NCBI GenBank assembly: GCA_938039345.1
Contig: CALHVB010000012.1
Coordinates: forward strand, 1 to 17,616
Reading direction: 5' to 3'
DNA from: an uncultured Sediminicola sp.
Lineage (GTDB): Bacteria > Bacteroidota > Bacteroidia > Flavobacteriales > Flavobacteriaceae
Length of the DNA: 17,616 nucleotides
Shown here: positions 8,280-16,327 of the stretch, one piece after another
Numbering within the stretch: position 1 is the first letter of the stretch
Layout of the letters: every line of letters begins with the position of its first letter
The notes under the pieces: model-generated
What the model was told of the DNA's origin: nothing
Database searches by the model: none
Seen by the model: the letters and a program-made list of their open reading frames with translations, nothing else
Program-made: the position numbers and the translations under genes

Positions 8280-8308
8280 CAAAAGTATTAATTATTCTTT
8301 AACAGCAA
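8280..8308 (-). promoter_or_regulatory. Promoter of the 5-formyl-THF cyclo-ligase gene
   Basis: On the minus strand a TTG (8308-8306) is followed after 18 bases by TACTTTTG (8287-8280), an exact TAnnTTTG box with near-ideal -33/-7 spacing for the Bacteroidota sigma factor. Transcription would start near 8273, giving a leader of roughly 28 bases to the ATG at 8245. This is the best-formed promoter in the window. Confidence 0.7.
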
Positions 8309-8378
8309 CCGCGTAATAAATTTTAATAAATAGCATTAAGATTAAATACGTTCCACCTGTAATAATGTAATTCTCCAT
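8292..8378 (-). CDS. Possible 28-residue single-pass membrane peptide
   Basis: A minus-strand ATG at 8378 opens a 28-codon frame ending in TAA at 8294-8292. The product starts MENYIITGG, has a central hydrophobic run (TYLILMLFIKIYYAVAV) and ends KE, giving the look of a one-pass membrane microprotein. The stretch seems richer in G and C than the AT-rich DNA to its right, which mildly favours coding. Against it, the -33 element of the downstream folate-gene promoter lies in its last codons, I see no good promoter or ribosome site ahead of it, and short frames of this size can arise by chance. I do not recognise the peptide. Confidence 0.3.
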   Translation of the reverse strand: MENYIITGGTYLILMLFIKIYYAVAVKE

Positions 8379-8646
8379 AACAAAGTAATATTAAATTTTG
8401 ATGTCTTAAAAGTAAAGAAAAAATTAATATAAAATCTGTTAAATGCATCTTTTTATCGATGAAATGCGCTTTTTTATAATGAATTTAACAAGTAAAAAAT
8501 CACTTTTTTTAAATAATTTAATATTAAAAGTATGAAAATCAAATACTTATAGAAAAAAAATAACAGAAATAGGAATAAGTCCATTTTTGTTAATTAATAA
8601 AAGAAATATGTATAATATATTTTTATAAATGTATAATAGACATTTT

Positions 8647-8704
8647 ATCAATTTTTTGTGCTAAAAAAAGTGAATTTGATAATTGAAAAAATCAATTTTT
8701 TGTG
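8647..8704. repeat. 14-base direct repeat upstream of uvrC
   Basis: ATCAATTTTTTGTG occurs at 8647-8660 and again at 8691-8704, start to start 44 bases, close to four helical turns. Between them lies TTGATAATTGA, which is partly inverted relative to the copies (AATTGA...TCAATT). This could be a paired protein-binding site or simple AT-rich chance. Confidence 0.45.
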
Positions 8705-8843
8705 TAGAATCGTAAAAAAATGTCTAAAAACATTGTTTTGCATCTTGAGATTTATATTAAATAAATAAAATAATAGTGAGTTTTCACAAAAACATAGTAA
8801 TTTAACTTTATCTATTAAAGTGTAAGATTTATTATTAATAAGA

Positions 8844-10631
8844 ATGATAGAAATACCCATTGAAGTTCAATTAAGTACGCTGCCTAATAACCCAGGTGTA
8901 TACCAGTTTTATGATACAGATGGGGTAATTTTATATGTAGGTAAAGCAAAAAATCTTAAAAAAAGAGTATCATCTTATTTTACAAAAAATCATGATAGTG
9001 GAAAAACACGAGTATTAGTAAAGAAAATAGTAGCTATAAAACACATTGTTGTTCCTACAGAATCAGATGCACTGTTATTAGAGAATAATTTAATAAAAAA
9101 ATACCAGCCTAGGTATAATGTATTATTAAAAGATGATAAATCGTATCCTTGGATATGTATAAAAAAAGAACGTTTTCCAAGGATTTTTTCTACCCGAAGA
9201 ATGGTAAAAGACGGTTCCGAGTATTTTGGACCGTATACAAATATTAAAACCGTAAGGGTATTATTAGATTTAATAAAGGGTTTGTATCCTTTAAGAACTT
9301 GTAATTACGATTTGTCTTATGATAAAATTAAAGCGGGTAAATACAAATTGTGTTTAGAGTATCATTTAGGAAATTGTAAGGGACCTTGTGAAGATTTGCA
9401 GAATGAAGAAGAATATTTAGAGCATATATCTGCAGTTAGAGGAATTATTAAAGGTAATTTTAAATCTTCGTTACATTCTTTTAAAAATCAGATGCAGAAT
9501 TTAGCCTCAGAAATGAAGTTTGAAGATGCACAGAAAATAAAAGAGAAAATAGAAATACTAGAAAATTACCAAGTAAAATCTACAGTTGTAAATCCAAAAA
9601 TTAATAATGTAGATGTATTTTCCATTGTTTCAGATGATGCTTATGCGTATGTAAATTTTTTACAACTTTCCTATGGGTCTATTATTAGATCCCATACTAT
9701 GGAAATAAAAAAGAAATTAGCAGAAAGTGATAAAGAATTATTAGAGTTAGCTATTATGGAAATTAGGCAACGATTTAACTTATTGTCTAAAGAACTATAT
9801 GTTCCATTTAATGTATTGGTAGATAAAACTATAAAAGTAGTAGTACCTAAATTAGGAGATAAAAAAAAGATATTAGATTTATCAGAAAGAAATGCCAAAT
9901 TTTATAGGCAAGAACGTTTTAAGCAAATAAAAATAACGGATCCGGATAGACATACTAATAGAATAATGGCGCAGATGCAGAAAGATATTCGATTATCTGA
10001 AGAGCCAAGGCATATAGAATGTTTTGATAATTCTAATATACAAGGTACAAATCCGGTAGCAGCCTGCGTAGTTTTTAGAAATGGAAAACCTGCTAAAAAA
10101 GAATACAGACATTATAATATAAAAACAGTAGAAGGTCCAGATGATTTTGCTTCAATGGAGGAAGTGGTATTTAGGCGTTACAGAAGATTGTTAGATGAAC
10201 ACAAATCATTACCCCAACTTATTGTTATAGATGGAGGTAAAGGGCAATTATCCTCTGCATTAAAAAGTTTAGACGCACTTGAGTTAAGAGGTAAAATAGC
10301 AATTATAGGCATAGCAAAGCGATTAGAAGAAATATATTTTCCAGAAGACTCTATACCCTTGTATTTAGATAAGAAATCAGAAAGTTTAAAAATAATTCAG
10401 CAATTGCGTAACGAGGCACACCGTTTTGGTATAACTTTCCATAGAAATAAAAGAAGTGCTGCTGCTATAAATTCAGAATTAGAACAAATAGATGGTATAG
10501 GTGAGAAAACAGCAGAAGAATTATTAAAATATTTTAAATCAGTAAAAAGAATAAAAGAAGCATCAATAGAAAGCTTAGCAGGAACCATAGGAATGGCTAA
10601 AGCTAAAAAAGTGTATGAGAATTTTCATTGA
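8844..10631 (+). CDS. uvrC: UvrABC nucleotide-excision repair endonuclease subunit C
   Basis: UvrC makes both cuts beside a DNA lesion once UvrB is loaded. The 595-residue protein has the full domain set. The N-terminal GIY-YIG nuclease is at about 14-94 (NPGVYQFYD, ILYVGKAKNLKKRV), which makes the 3' cut. Four cysteines at 153, 170, 178 and 182 fit the iron-sulfur cluster site. A UVR UvrB-binding helix pair is at about 215-248 (FEDAQKIKEKIEILE). The RNase H-like nuclease is at about 390-530 (IECFDNSNIQG with Asp395, VIDGGKGQLS with Asp463, RNEAHRFG with His526), which makes the 5' cut. Two helix-hairpin-helix DNA-binding motifs are at about 544-595 (IDGIGEKTAEELL). The ATG at 8844 gives MIEIPIEVQLSTLPNNPGVY, the usual start. 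It follows a long AT-rich gap and leads the patatin gene, which starts 17 bases after its stop. Confidence 0.98.
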   Translation: MIEIPIEVQLSTLPNNPGVYQFYDTDGVILYVGKAKNLKKRVSSYFTKNHDSGKTRVLVKKIVAIKHIVVPTESDALLLENNLIKKYQPRYNVLLKDDKSYPWICIKKERFPRIFSTRRMVKDGSEYFGPYTNIKTVRVLLDLIKGLYPLRTCNYDLSYDKIKAGKYKLCLEYHLGNCKGPCEDLQNEEEYLEHISAVRGIIKGNFKSSLHSFKNQMQNLASEMKFEDAQKIKEKIEILENYQVKSTVVNPKINNVDVFSIVSDDAYAYVNFLQLSYGSIIRSHTMEIKKKLAESDKELLELAIMEIRQRFNLLSKELYVPFNVLVDKTIKVVVPKLGDKKKILDLSERNAKFYRQERFKQIKITDPDRHTNRIMAQMQKDIRLSEEPRHIECFDNSNIQGTNPVAACVVFRNGKPAKKEYRHYNIKTVEGPDDFASMEEVVFRRYRRLLDEHKSLPQLIVIDGGKGQLSSALKSLDALELRGKIAIIGIAKRLEEIYFPEDSIPLYLDKKSESLKIIQQLRNEAHRFGITFHRNKRSAAAINSELEQIDGIGEKTAEELLKYFKSVKRIKEASIESLAGTIGMAKAKKVYENFH

Positions 10632-10648
10632 CCTCTAATATAACCATA

Positions 10649-12925
10649 ATGCAAAAACAGTTACCTGTAATGTTTTTTATGTTTTTCACTGTACTATTAA
10701 TAGGGCAGCAAAAGAATGACCAGCCGGCTCCAAAAGTTGGTTTGGTTTTAAGTGGTGGTGGTGCTAAAGGTTTTGCGCATATTGGAGCTATAAGAGTTAT
10801 AGAAGAAGCAGGCGTAAAAATAGACTATATCGGAGGTACAAGTATGGGGGCAATTGTAGGAGCCTTATATGCTTCTGGTTATTCTGGTAAAGAGTTAGAT
10901 TCAATTTTTAGAAATACAGATTTTTTAAATTTAATTCAGAATAATTTACCAAGAGATGCAAAAACTTTTTATGAGAAAGAAGATTCAGAAAGGTATGCGT
11001 TAACCTTACCATTTAATAATTTTAAAATTTCTTTCCCATCTGGTATATCCAGTGGAGAAAACATATATAATGAGTTAGTACGTTTACTATACCATGTAAA
11101 AGATACCCGAGATTTTAATGAATTACCAATTCCGTTCTTTTGTATAGCAACAAATGTAGAAACAGGAGAAGAGATTTTATTAAACCAAGGGTTTTTACCA
11201 GCAGCAGTTTTGGCTAGTGGTACATTGCCATCACTTTTTGAACCTACGGAAATAGAAGAACAAATTTTAATAGATGGTGGCGTTGTAAATAATTACCCTA
11301 TAGATGAATTAAGAGCTATGGGAGCTAACAAAATTATAGGGATAGATGTTCAGCATGGTTTATCTAATAGAGAATCGTTATTATCGGCAACAGAAATTTT
11401 GTTGCAGGTAAATAATTATAGAACTGTAAAGGATATGGAGAAAAAATCCGAACAGACAGATATTTACATAAAACCAGATATACAAGGTTTCTCTTTATTG
11501 GATTTTAATTTAGCAGAAGATATTATAAAAAAAGGAAGGATAGCAGCAAGCGATAAATATGTTGAGTTAAAAGAGTTAGCAATACAACAGAAGGATAAAA
11601 GGCAAGTAGAAAAAAATCCGTTTAAAGTATCTGATAGTATTAAAATAGACAGGCTAATAATAAAAGGGAATAATAATTACACTAGAGGTTACGTAAAAGG
11701 GAAGTTGAGGTTAAATACAGATGAAAAAATCACATTTAAAAAATTACAAGAAGGAATAAGTAATTTATCTGCAACAGGAAATTTTAAGGCAATAAGATAT
11801 GAATTTGTGTCTAATGATAATAAGGTGTATTTAATATTAAATTTAAAAGAAAATACGAATAAAACATTTATTAGAACAGGCCTTCATTTTGATAATTTAT
11901 ATAAAAGTGCAGCAATTATTAATTTAACACATAAAAACCTCTTTTTTAAAGATGATGTAGGCTCTTTTGATTTTATTTTAGGCGATAATATTAGGTATAA
12001 TTTGCAATACTATATAGATAAAGGAGCATCATCATATTGGAGTTTTGGAGTAAATTCTAAGTTTACAAGTTTTGATAGAGAAATTAATTATAATTTAATA
12101 GCATCTAATTTTGATTCGCCCAATATTGAAAATGTTAATACAATAAATATAGATGTTTCCGACCTTACCAATCAAGCATACATACAAACAGAATTAAAAG
12201 AAGAATTTGCGGTTACCTTAGGAGTAGAGCATAAACTTTTAAAATATAGTACAAAAACTTTAGGGAATAATGTTGGTGGTTTACCTTTAAATTCATTAGC
12301 CAGACAAGAAAATAGCAGAACTTTTTTTGATAAAAGCAATTATTATAGCACCTATGGTAAGATTGTTTTAGACACCTATAATGATAAGTATTTTCCAACT
12401 CAGGGAGTTTATTTTAGTGGGGATTTTCATTTTTACATAGCATCTTCTGATTTTAACAATAATTTTAAGGAGTTTTCTATTACAAAAGGAAAATTAGGAA
12501 GTGCATTTCCTTTATTTAGAAATGTATCTATGAATGTTGAAGCAGAAGGAGGATTTAAATTAGGGATATCGCCAGTAGGTACTTTTGATTTTCTTTTAGG
12601 AGGTTATGGAGCAACACCAACACTTAATATGATACCCTTTGTGGGCTATGATTTTATAAGCGATATAGGAAATAGTTATTTAAAAGTATCTACAAGAGTA
12701 GATTATGAATTTGCACCTAAAAATCATTTACTTTTAACTGCAAATTATGCTAATGTAGACGACGATTTATATAGGACAGGAGATTGGTTTAAAGCACCTA
12801 CTTTTTCTGGTTATGCTATAGGGTACGGGTGGGAATCTTTTTTAGGTCCTGTACAGGCATTGTATTCTTGGTCTCCAGAGATAAGTCAGAATACATTTTT
12901 CTTCTCAATAGGCTATAGTTTTTAG
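10649..12925 (+). CDS. Patatin-like phospholipase fused to a POTRA and BamA-like barrel (PlpD-like)
   Basis: This 758-residue envelope protein joins a lipid acyl hydrolase to an outer-membrane barrel. Start ATG 10649 gives MQKQLPVMFFMFFTVLLIGQ, a good signal peptide; an in-frame TTG at 10628 overlaps the uvrC stop and would add seven residues ahead of it, so I reject it. The patatin domain, about 28-230, has the oxyanion loop GGGAKG (36-41), nucleophile motif GTSMG (63-67, Ser65) and the catalytic Asp in DGG (209-211). A POTRA-like segment lies near 331-395 (IDRLIIKGNNNYTRGYVKG). The remainder is a strand-rich barrel ending in Phe (FFFSIGYSF). The order matches type Vd autotransporters such as PlpD, although Bacteroidota members may keep the enzyme periplasmic. 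It lies 17 bases after uvrC and may share its transcript; the two functions seem unrelated. Confidence 0.9.
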   Translation: MQKQLPVMFFMFFTVLLIGQQKNDQPAPKVGLVLSGGGAKGFAHIGAIRVIEEAGVKIDYIGGTSMGAIVGALYASGYSGKELDSIFRNTDFLNLIQNNLPRDAKTFYEKEDSERYALTLPFNNFKISFPSGISSGENIYNELVRLLYHVKDTRDFNELPIPFFCIATNVETGEEILLNQGFLPAAVLASGTLPSLFEPTEIEEQILIDGGVVNNYPIDELRAMGANKIIGIDVQHGLSNRESLLSATEILLQVNNYRTVKDMEKKSEQTDIYIKPDIQGFSLLDFNLAEDIIKKGRIAASDKYVELKELAIQQKDKRQVEKNPFKVSDSIKIDRLIIKGNNNYTRGYVKGKLRLNTDEKITFKKLQEGISNLSATGNFKAIRYEFVSNDNKVYLILNLKENTNKTFIRTGLHFDNLYKSAAIINLTHKNLFFKDDVGSFDFILGDNIRYNLQYYIDKGASSYWSFGVNSKFTSFDREINYNLIASNFDSPNIENVNTINIDVSDLTNQAYIQTELKEEFAVTLGVEHKLLKYSTKTLGNNVGGLPLNSLARQENSRTFFDKSNYYSTYGKIVLDTYNDKYFPTQGVYFSGDFHFYIASSDFNNNFKEFSITKGKLGSAFPLFRNVSMNVEAEGGFKLGISPVGTFDFLLGGYGATPTLNMIPFVGYDFISDIGNSYLKVSTRVDYEFAPKNHLLLTANYANVDDDLYRTGDWFKAPTFSGYAIGYGWESFLGPVQALYSWSPEISQNTFFFSIGYSF

Positions 12926-13017
12926 TAATAGCAGACAAAATATTCCTATTTATGATTGCGTAAGTAAAAGTATGGTACTGCAACTTGGTAAAAACGGAGT
13001 ACACTTTTTAAGAATAT

Positions 13018-13075
13018 GTTAAATTCCGCACCTTAACTATAAATTACTGTTAAGAGTATAGTTAAAGTAAGTTAA
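13018..13075. repeat. GTTAA cluster with a 9-base inverted repeat upstream of a candidate RNA
   Basis: GTTAA occurs at 13018-13022, 13049-13053, 13061-13065 and 13071-13075, with the reverse form TTAAC at 13033-13037. TTAACTATA (13033-13041) and TATAGTTAA (13057-13065) form a perfect 9-base inverted repeat with a 15-base spacer. The cluster ends about 29 bases before the -7 box at 13104, a typical place for regulator binding. It may also be AT-rich coincidence. Confidence 0.4.
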
Positions 13076-13103
13076 AACTTATGCAATTATAGTGCTAATG
13101 TAT

Positions 13104-13111
13104 TAATTTTG
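13104..13111 (+). promoter_or_regulatory. Promoter -7 element for the candidate RNA at 13117
   Basis: TAATTTTG is an exact TAnnTTTG match. Transcription would start near 13117, at the base of a perfect hairpin. I do not see a TTG at the usual -33 position. Confidence 0.45.
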
Positions 13112-13116
13112 TCTTC

Positions 13117-13217
13117 GTAAGGGGTGGTTCCCTTACATACTTTAAAGTATTGGTTTTTCATAATTTAAAGTTTGGTTGGTTATTTAGTAAAAGCCCGGTT
13201 AGTTACTGGGCTTTTTT
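13117..13217 (+). ncRNA. Candidate small RNA or regulatory leader
   Basis: About 100 bases lie between a TAnnTTTG box and a strong terminator, without a convincing reading frame. The segment opens with a perfect stem GTAAGGG/CCCTTAC (13117-13123 and 13130-13136) closing a GTGGTT loop. At once follows the 14-base palindrome ATACTTTAAAGTAT (13137-13150), which folds as a 5-bp stem with a TTAA loop. Two related blocks follow (TTTAAAGTATTGGTT at 13141 and TTTAAAGTTTGGTT at 13164), then the terminator at 13189-13215. This could be a free-standing RNA (Flavo-1, a structured RNA class of Flavobacteria, is one to compare), the 3' tail of the patatin transcript, or an attenuating leader for the operon at 13300. 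I cannot assign a known family. Confidence 0.45.
13189..13217 (+). terminator. Strong intrinsic terminator
   Basis: AAAAGCCC (13189-13196) pairs with GGGCTTTT (13208-13215). The stem extends inward through a G/T wobble and two more pairs to a short T-rich loop, and T continues to 13217. It lies 264 bases after the patatin stop and 83 bases before the next ATG, so it probably ends the candidate RNA, the patatin transcript, or both. Confidence 0.9.
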
Positions 13218-13299
13218 ATGTTAAATACTTTTTTGGAATAAAAGTTGTTTATTAAACTAATAACGTTTTTTAGTATTTTTACTTTAACCTATTAAGATT

Positions 13300-14079
13300 A
13301 TGAAAAACATATACATAATTTTCTTTTTACTTGTGAGCATAATAACAAATGCTCAAATAAATAATTCTGCTTATAAAGAAGGCGAATGGCTAAAATTTAG
13401 AATTCATTATGGTTTTTTAAATGCTAGTTATGCTACATTACAAGTAAAGTCAGATAAAATAAATAATGTTCCAGTATACCATGTTGTTGGTAGAGGTAAA
13501 ACAACAGGTTTTGCAAATATATTTTTTAAGGTAGATGATACTTATGAGAGCTATTTTGGAAAAGAAAATAGTATGCCTTATAAATTTATACGTAAATTAA
13601 ATGAAGGAGGCTACACTAAAGATATCGAGATAAATTTTGATCACGATAAGGATGTAGCTATTATTAATGATAAGAAAAACAATAAAAAGCTTAATTTTGC
13701 AACCAAAGATGACGTTCAGGATTTAATATCGGCATTTTATTATCTAAGAAATAACTTTGATGTTGATGATTTAGAAATTGGAAAATCAATAGAACTAGAT
13801 ATGCTTTTTGATGATGATGGGGTTTTTAAATTTAAGCTTAAATTTCTTGGCAAAGAAACTTTAAAAACAAAGTTTGGTAAGGTAGAATGTTTAAAGTTTA
13901 GACCATACGTTCAGTCTGGAAGGGTATTTAAAGAGAAAGAGAGTTTGTCGTTATGGGTTTCTAATGATTCAAATAAAATTCCTGTACGCATAAAAGCGCA
14001 ACTGGCAGTAGGTTCTATTAAAGCAGATTTAGATGCTTATGCAGGACTTAAAAACCAGTTTAAAATAATAATGGATTAA
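13300..14079 (+). CDS. Exported DUF3108-family protein
   Basis: This 259-residue protein starts with a signal peptide (MKNIYIIFFLLVSIITNAQ, probable cut after Ala18). The mature part fits DUF3108: an opening YKEGEWLKFRIHYGFLNASYATLQV, of which the YKEGEWLKF and GFLNASYATL parts are typical, then VDDTYESYF, an LISAFYYLRN helix, and a C-terminal beta-rich part (KFGKVECLKFRPYVQSGRVF, LSLWVSND, PVRIKAQL). Such proteins are periplasmic or envelope-associated with no proven activity. It lacks a lipobox. It is the first gene of a tight run: the tryptophan dioxygenase gene starts seven bases after its stop. It follows a terminator by 83 bases, and that gap has only weak promoter candidates. The family call is good; function is unknown. 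Confidence 0.85.
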   Translation: MKNIYIIFFLLVSIITNAQINNSAYKEGEWLKFRIHYGFLNASYATLQVKSDKINNVPVYHVVGRGKTTGFANIFFKVDDTYESYFGKENSMPYKFIRKLNEGGYTKDIEINFDHDKDVAIINDKKNNKKLNFATKDDVQDLISAFYYLRNNFDVDDLEIGKSIELDMLFDDDGVFKFKLKFLGKETLKTKFGKVECLKFRPYVQSGRVFKEKESLSLWVSNDSNKIPVRIKAQLAVGSIKADLDAYAGLKNQFKIIMD

Positions 14080-14086
14080 GTAAAGA

Positions 14087-15055
14087 ATGGATAATAAAGA
14101 GCATATAGAGTCTCAAATATTAAAGTTAGAAGAAAAATATAAAGACTCAGGACAAGATTTAAGCTCTTATTTAGATGGTCTTTTGTACCAGCGTTACCTT
14201 ACCTATTGGGATTATATACATTTAGATACATTACTTAGCATACAAGTGCCAAGAACCCATTTTCCTGATGAGGAAATATTTATAATGTATCATCAAATAA
14301 CAGAGCTTTATTTTAAGCTTATTTTACACGAGCAAAAACAAATAGTAGATGATCGTGTTAATGATGTAGCTTTTTTTATAGAAAAGGCAAATAGAATTAA
14401 TAGTTATTACAAAGCATTAATTTCTTCTTTCAGTATCATGATAAATGGTATGGAGAGAGAGCAATTTCTTCAATACAGAATGGCATTGCTGCCAGCTAGT
14501 GGTTTTCAATCCGCGCAATATAGAATGATAGAAATTTATGCTACGCCATTAGAAAATTTAGTGCACCATACAGAAAGAGAATCGTTTTCGTCTAAAGAAA
14601 GTATAGAAGATTTGTATGAGCATATCTATTGGAAAAAAGGGGCAACAGATATTTCTACCGGAGAAAAAACACTAACATTAAAACAATTTGAGTACAGGTA
14701 TACCCCTAGATTAATTAGGATAGCTAAGCAAGTAAAAGTAAATACAATACTTCACAAGTATCAGCAATTAAAAGCAGAAGACAAAAATAACCCGGAGTTA
14801 ATAGAAGCCTTAAAGGCACTAGATGTAAATGCAAATGTAAATTGGCCTTTAATGCATATGGGGTCTGCTTATCGTTATCTTCGTAAAGACAAAGAACAAA
14901 TAGATGCTACTGGAGGAACTAATTGGAAAGAATATTTACCTCCAAGTTTTCAGAAAGTAGTTTTTTTTCCAGAATTATATTCTAAAGAAGAGTTAAATAA
15001 TTGGGGAAAACAATGGGTAGACCATATCTTTAATCCAGAAAAAGTAGAAAAATAA
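14087..15055 (+). CDS. kynA: Tryptophan 2,3-dioxygenase
   Basis: This haem enzyme opens the indole ring of L-tryptophan with O2 to give N-formylkynurenine, the first step of the kynurenine route to anthranilate or NAD. The 322-residue length is within the range of this family. YLTYWDYIHLDTLLSIQVP (38-56) and YHQITELYFKLILHE (68-82) match the substrate-pocket region, with His69 as the conserved pocket histidine. QYRMALLPASGFQSAQYRM (129-147) is the family signature, including the arginine that binds the substrate carboxylate. WPLMHMGSAYRYL (253-265) holds the expected proximal haem ligand His257, and DATGGTNW (273-280) the substrate-contacting Thr/Gly loop. No other kynurenine genes are in the window. 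It sits between the DUF3108 gene and an M23 peptidase gene with gaps of seven and two bases, so it is almost surely co-transcribed with them. Confidence 0.95.
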   Translation: MDNKEHIESQILKLEEKYKDSGQDLSSYLDGLLYQRYLTYWDYIHLDTLLSIQVPRTHFPDEEIFIMYHQITELYFKLILHEQKQIVDDRVNDVAFFIEKANRINSYYKALISSFSIMINGMEREQFLQYRMALLPASGFQSAQYRMIEIYATPLENLVHHTERESFSSKESIEDLYEHIYWKKGATDISTGEKTLTLKQFEYRYTPRLIRIAKQVKVNTILHKYQQLKAEDKNNPELIEALKALDVNANVNWPLMHMGSAYRYLRKDKEQIDATGGTNWKEYLPPSFQKVVFFPELYSKEELNNWGKQWVDHIFNPEKVEK

Positions 15056-15057
15056 AA

Positions 15058-16320
15058 ATGCAAAAGTATTGGGGAGTTTTTCTAGCATTATTGTTAATGA
15101 TAACATCATGCAAAGAAAAAAAGGAATTAAATGATGTAGCAGAAGTTAAGATTATAGAAAAACCTGTAATAAAACAATACGGGTTTAATTTAGAAAATTT
15201 TAATATTCTAAAAGATACCGTAAAAAGTGGCGATAGCTTTGGGGAGTTAATGCTTAAAAATCATGTGCCTTACCCAAAAATCTATAAAATATCACAAGAA
15301 TTTAAAGATACTTTTGATGTTCGAAAAATAGTAGTAGGAAAGCCTTATTTAATATTAAAAACAAAGGATACTTCAGAAATAGCTCAGGTTTTTATTTATC
15401 AAAACGATTTAATAAACTATACGGTAATAGATTTAAGAGATTCCGTAACGGCATATAAGAAAAGAAAAAAAGTTACTTATAAAGAAAGAGAAGCATCAGG
15501 AGTAATAACAACTTCTTTATCAGAAGCAATATTAGATCAAGGCATAGATTATAATGTAACCAATAACCTATCCGAAATTTATGCTTGGACGGTAGATTTC
15601 TTTAGACTTCAAAAAGGAGATAAATTTAAAGTTATATACAAAGAAAGGTTTGTAAGCGATTCTATATATGCAGGTGCAGAACCTATAGAAGCCGCTTATT
15701 TTGAGCATAGTGGTAAACCGTTTTATGCTTTTGGTTATGTTGCAGATTCGCTAAAAAATTATGGGGATTATTATGATCACGAAGCCAATAACCTTCGTAG
15801 AACATTTTTAAAAGCACCTGTAAAATTTAGTAGAATATCGTCTAGGTATAATTTAAAAAGAAGAATAAAGTATTACGGTTACAAATTAAGACCACACAAG
15901 GGAACAGATTATGCAGCGCCAGTTGGTACTCCTATAATGGCTACAGCTAATGGTACGGTAGTAGAATCTACAAGAAGAGGAGGTAATGGTAAATATGTGA
16001 AAATTAAACACAATGGTACGTATAGTACGCAGTACTTGCATATGAAAAACCAGAATGTACGTAAAGGAGATTTTGTACAACAAGGAGATATTATTGGGTG
16101 GATAGGAATGACGGGGAATACAGGTGGTCCTCATGTGTGTTACCGTTTTTGGAAAAATGGGAGACAAGTAGATCCATTAAGAGAAAAATTACCCTTAGCA
16201 GAACCCTTAGCAGATTCTTTAAGACCTGCATATTTTAAAAATATAGCGCCTAAAAAAGTACAATTAGATTGTATTGAATATCCAGAGCAACCAATTGAAG
16301 AAATTATAACACAGAATTAG
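15058..16320 (+). CDS. M23-family peptidoglycan metallopeptidase, probable lipoprotein, with HxC zinc motif
   Basis: M23 (LytM/MepM-like) endopeptidases cut peptide cross-links in peptidoglycan. This 420-residue protein has a lipoprotein signal ([18 protein letters not shown], Cys18). An OapA/LysM-like region follows at about 52-100 ([27 protein letters not shown]), then a second N-terminal domain with [20 protein letters not shown] (207-226), as in MepM and Csd3. The M23 core is at about 276-376: [16 protein letters not shown] with His280 and Asp284, YLHM with His328, and GPHVCYRFW (358-365). The canonical HxH here is H359-V-C361, so the third zinc ligand would be Cys instead of His. All else is intact, so it may still bind zinc. 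It follows kynA by two bases and precedes pgi by seven. It is the most likely wall-remodelling enzyme in the window. Confidence 0.92.
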   Translation: MQKYWGVFLALLLMITSCKEKKELNDVAEVKIIEKPVIKQYGFNLENFNILKDTVKSGDSFGELMLKNHVPYPKIYKISQEFKDTFDVRKIVVGKPYLILKTKDTSEIAQVFIYQNDLINYTVIDLRDSVTAYKKRKKVTYKEREASGVITTSLSEAILDQGIDYNVTNNLSEIYAWTVDFFRLQKGDKFKVIYKERFVSDSIYAGAEPIEAAYFEHSGKPFYAFGYVADSLKNYGDYYDHEANNLRRTFLKAPVKFSRISSRYNLKRRIKYYGYKLRPHKGTDYAAPVGTPIMATANGTVVESTRRGGNGKYVKIKHNGTYSTQYLHMKNQNVRKGDFVQQGDIIGWIGMTGNTGGPHVCYRFWKNGRQVDPLREKLPLAEPLADSLRPAYFKNIAPKKVQLDCIEYPEQPIEEIITQN

Positions 16321-16327
16321 AATAACT

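Larger units (their letters stand above)
8246..8843. other. Long AT-rich intergenic region between the folate gene and uvrC
   Basis: This 598-base gap separates divergent genes. The left end holds the folate-gene promoter and a possible 28-residue minus-strand ORF (8292-8378). The middle (about 8400-8640) is extremely AT-rich and I see no coding or clear RNA structure in it. The right part holds a 14-base direct repeat (8647-8704), a small GTGA-GTTT-TCAC dyad (8776-8787) and a near-match -7 box, TAACTTTA (8803-8810), that could serve uvrC. A 70-residue minus-strand frame overlapping the uvrC start looks like chance. Confidence 0.7.

Noticed and set aside
8440..8475. Dyad GCATC ... GATG-AAATGC in the AT-rich gap
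   Set aside because: The pairing is short and interrupted, and it has no link to a promoter or T-run.
8648..8860. 70-residue minus-strand frame across the uvrC start
   Set aside because: It lies in extremely AT-rich DNA, reads as Phe/Ile/Lys/Asn-rich sequence with no motif, and overlaps the uvrC start codon and likely promoter.
10628..10648. TTG start for the patatin gene overlapping the uvrC stop
   Set aside because: The ATG at 10649 starts directly with a proper signal peptide; the added residues would precede it without benefit.
12816..13004. Minus-strand 62-residue frame at the end of the patatin gene
   Set aside because: It overlaps the conserved barrel C-terminus and has no recognisable motif or start signal.
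13147..13223. Leader peptide with two Trp codons overlapping the terminator, as for tryptophan attenuation before kynA
   Set aside because: One frame reads through GGT-TGG and TAC-TGG before a stop, but it has no ATG, only TTG or ATT starts, and kynA is a catabolic gene, so classical attenuation is not expected.
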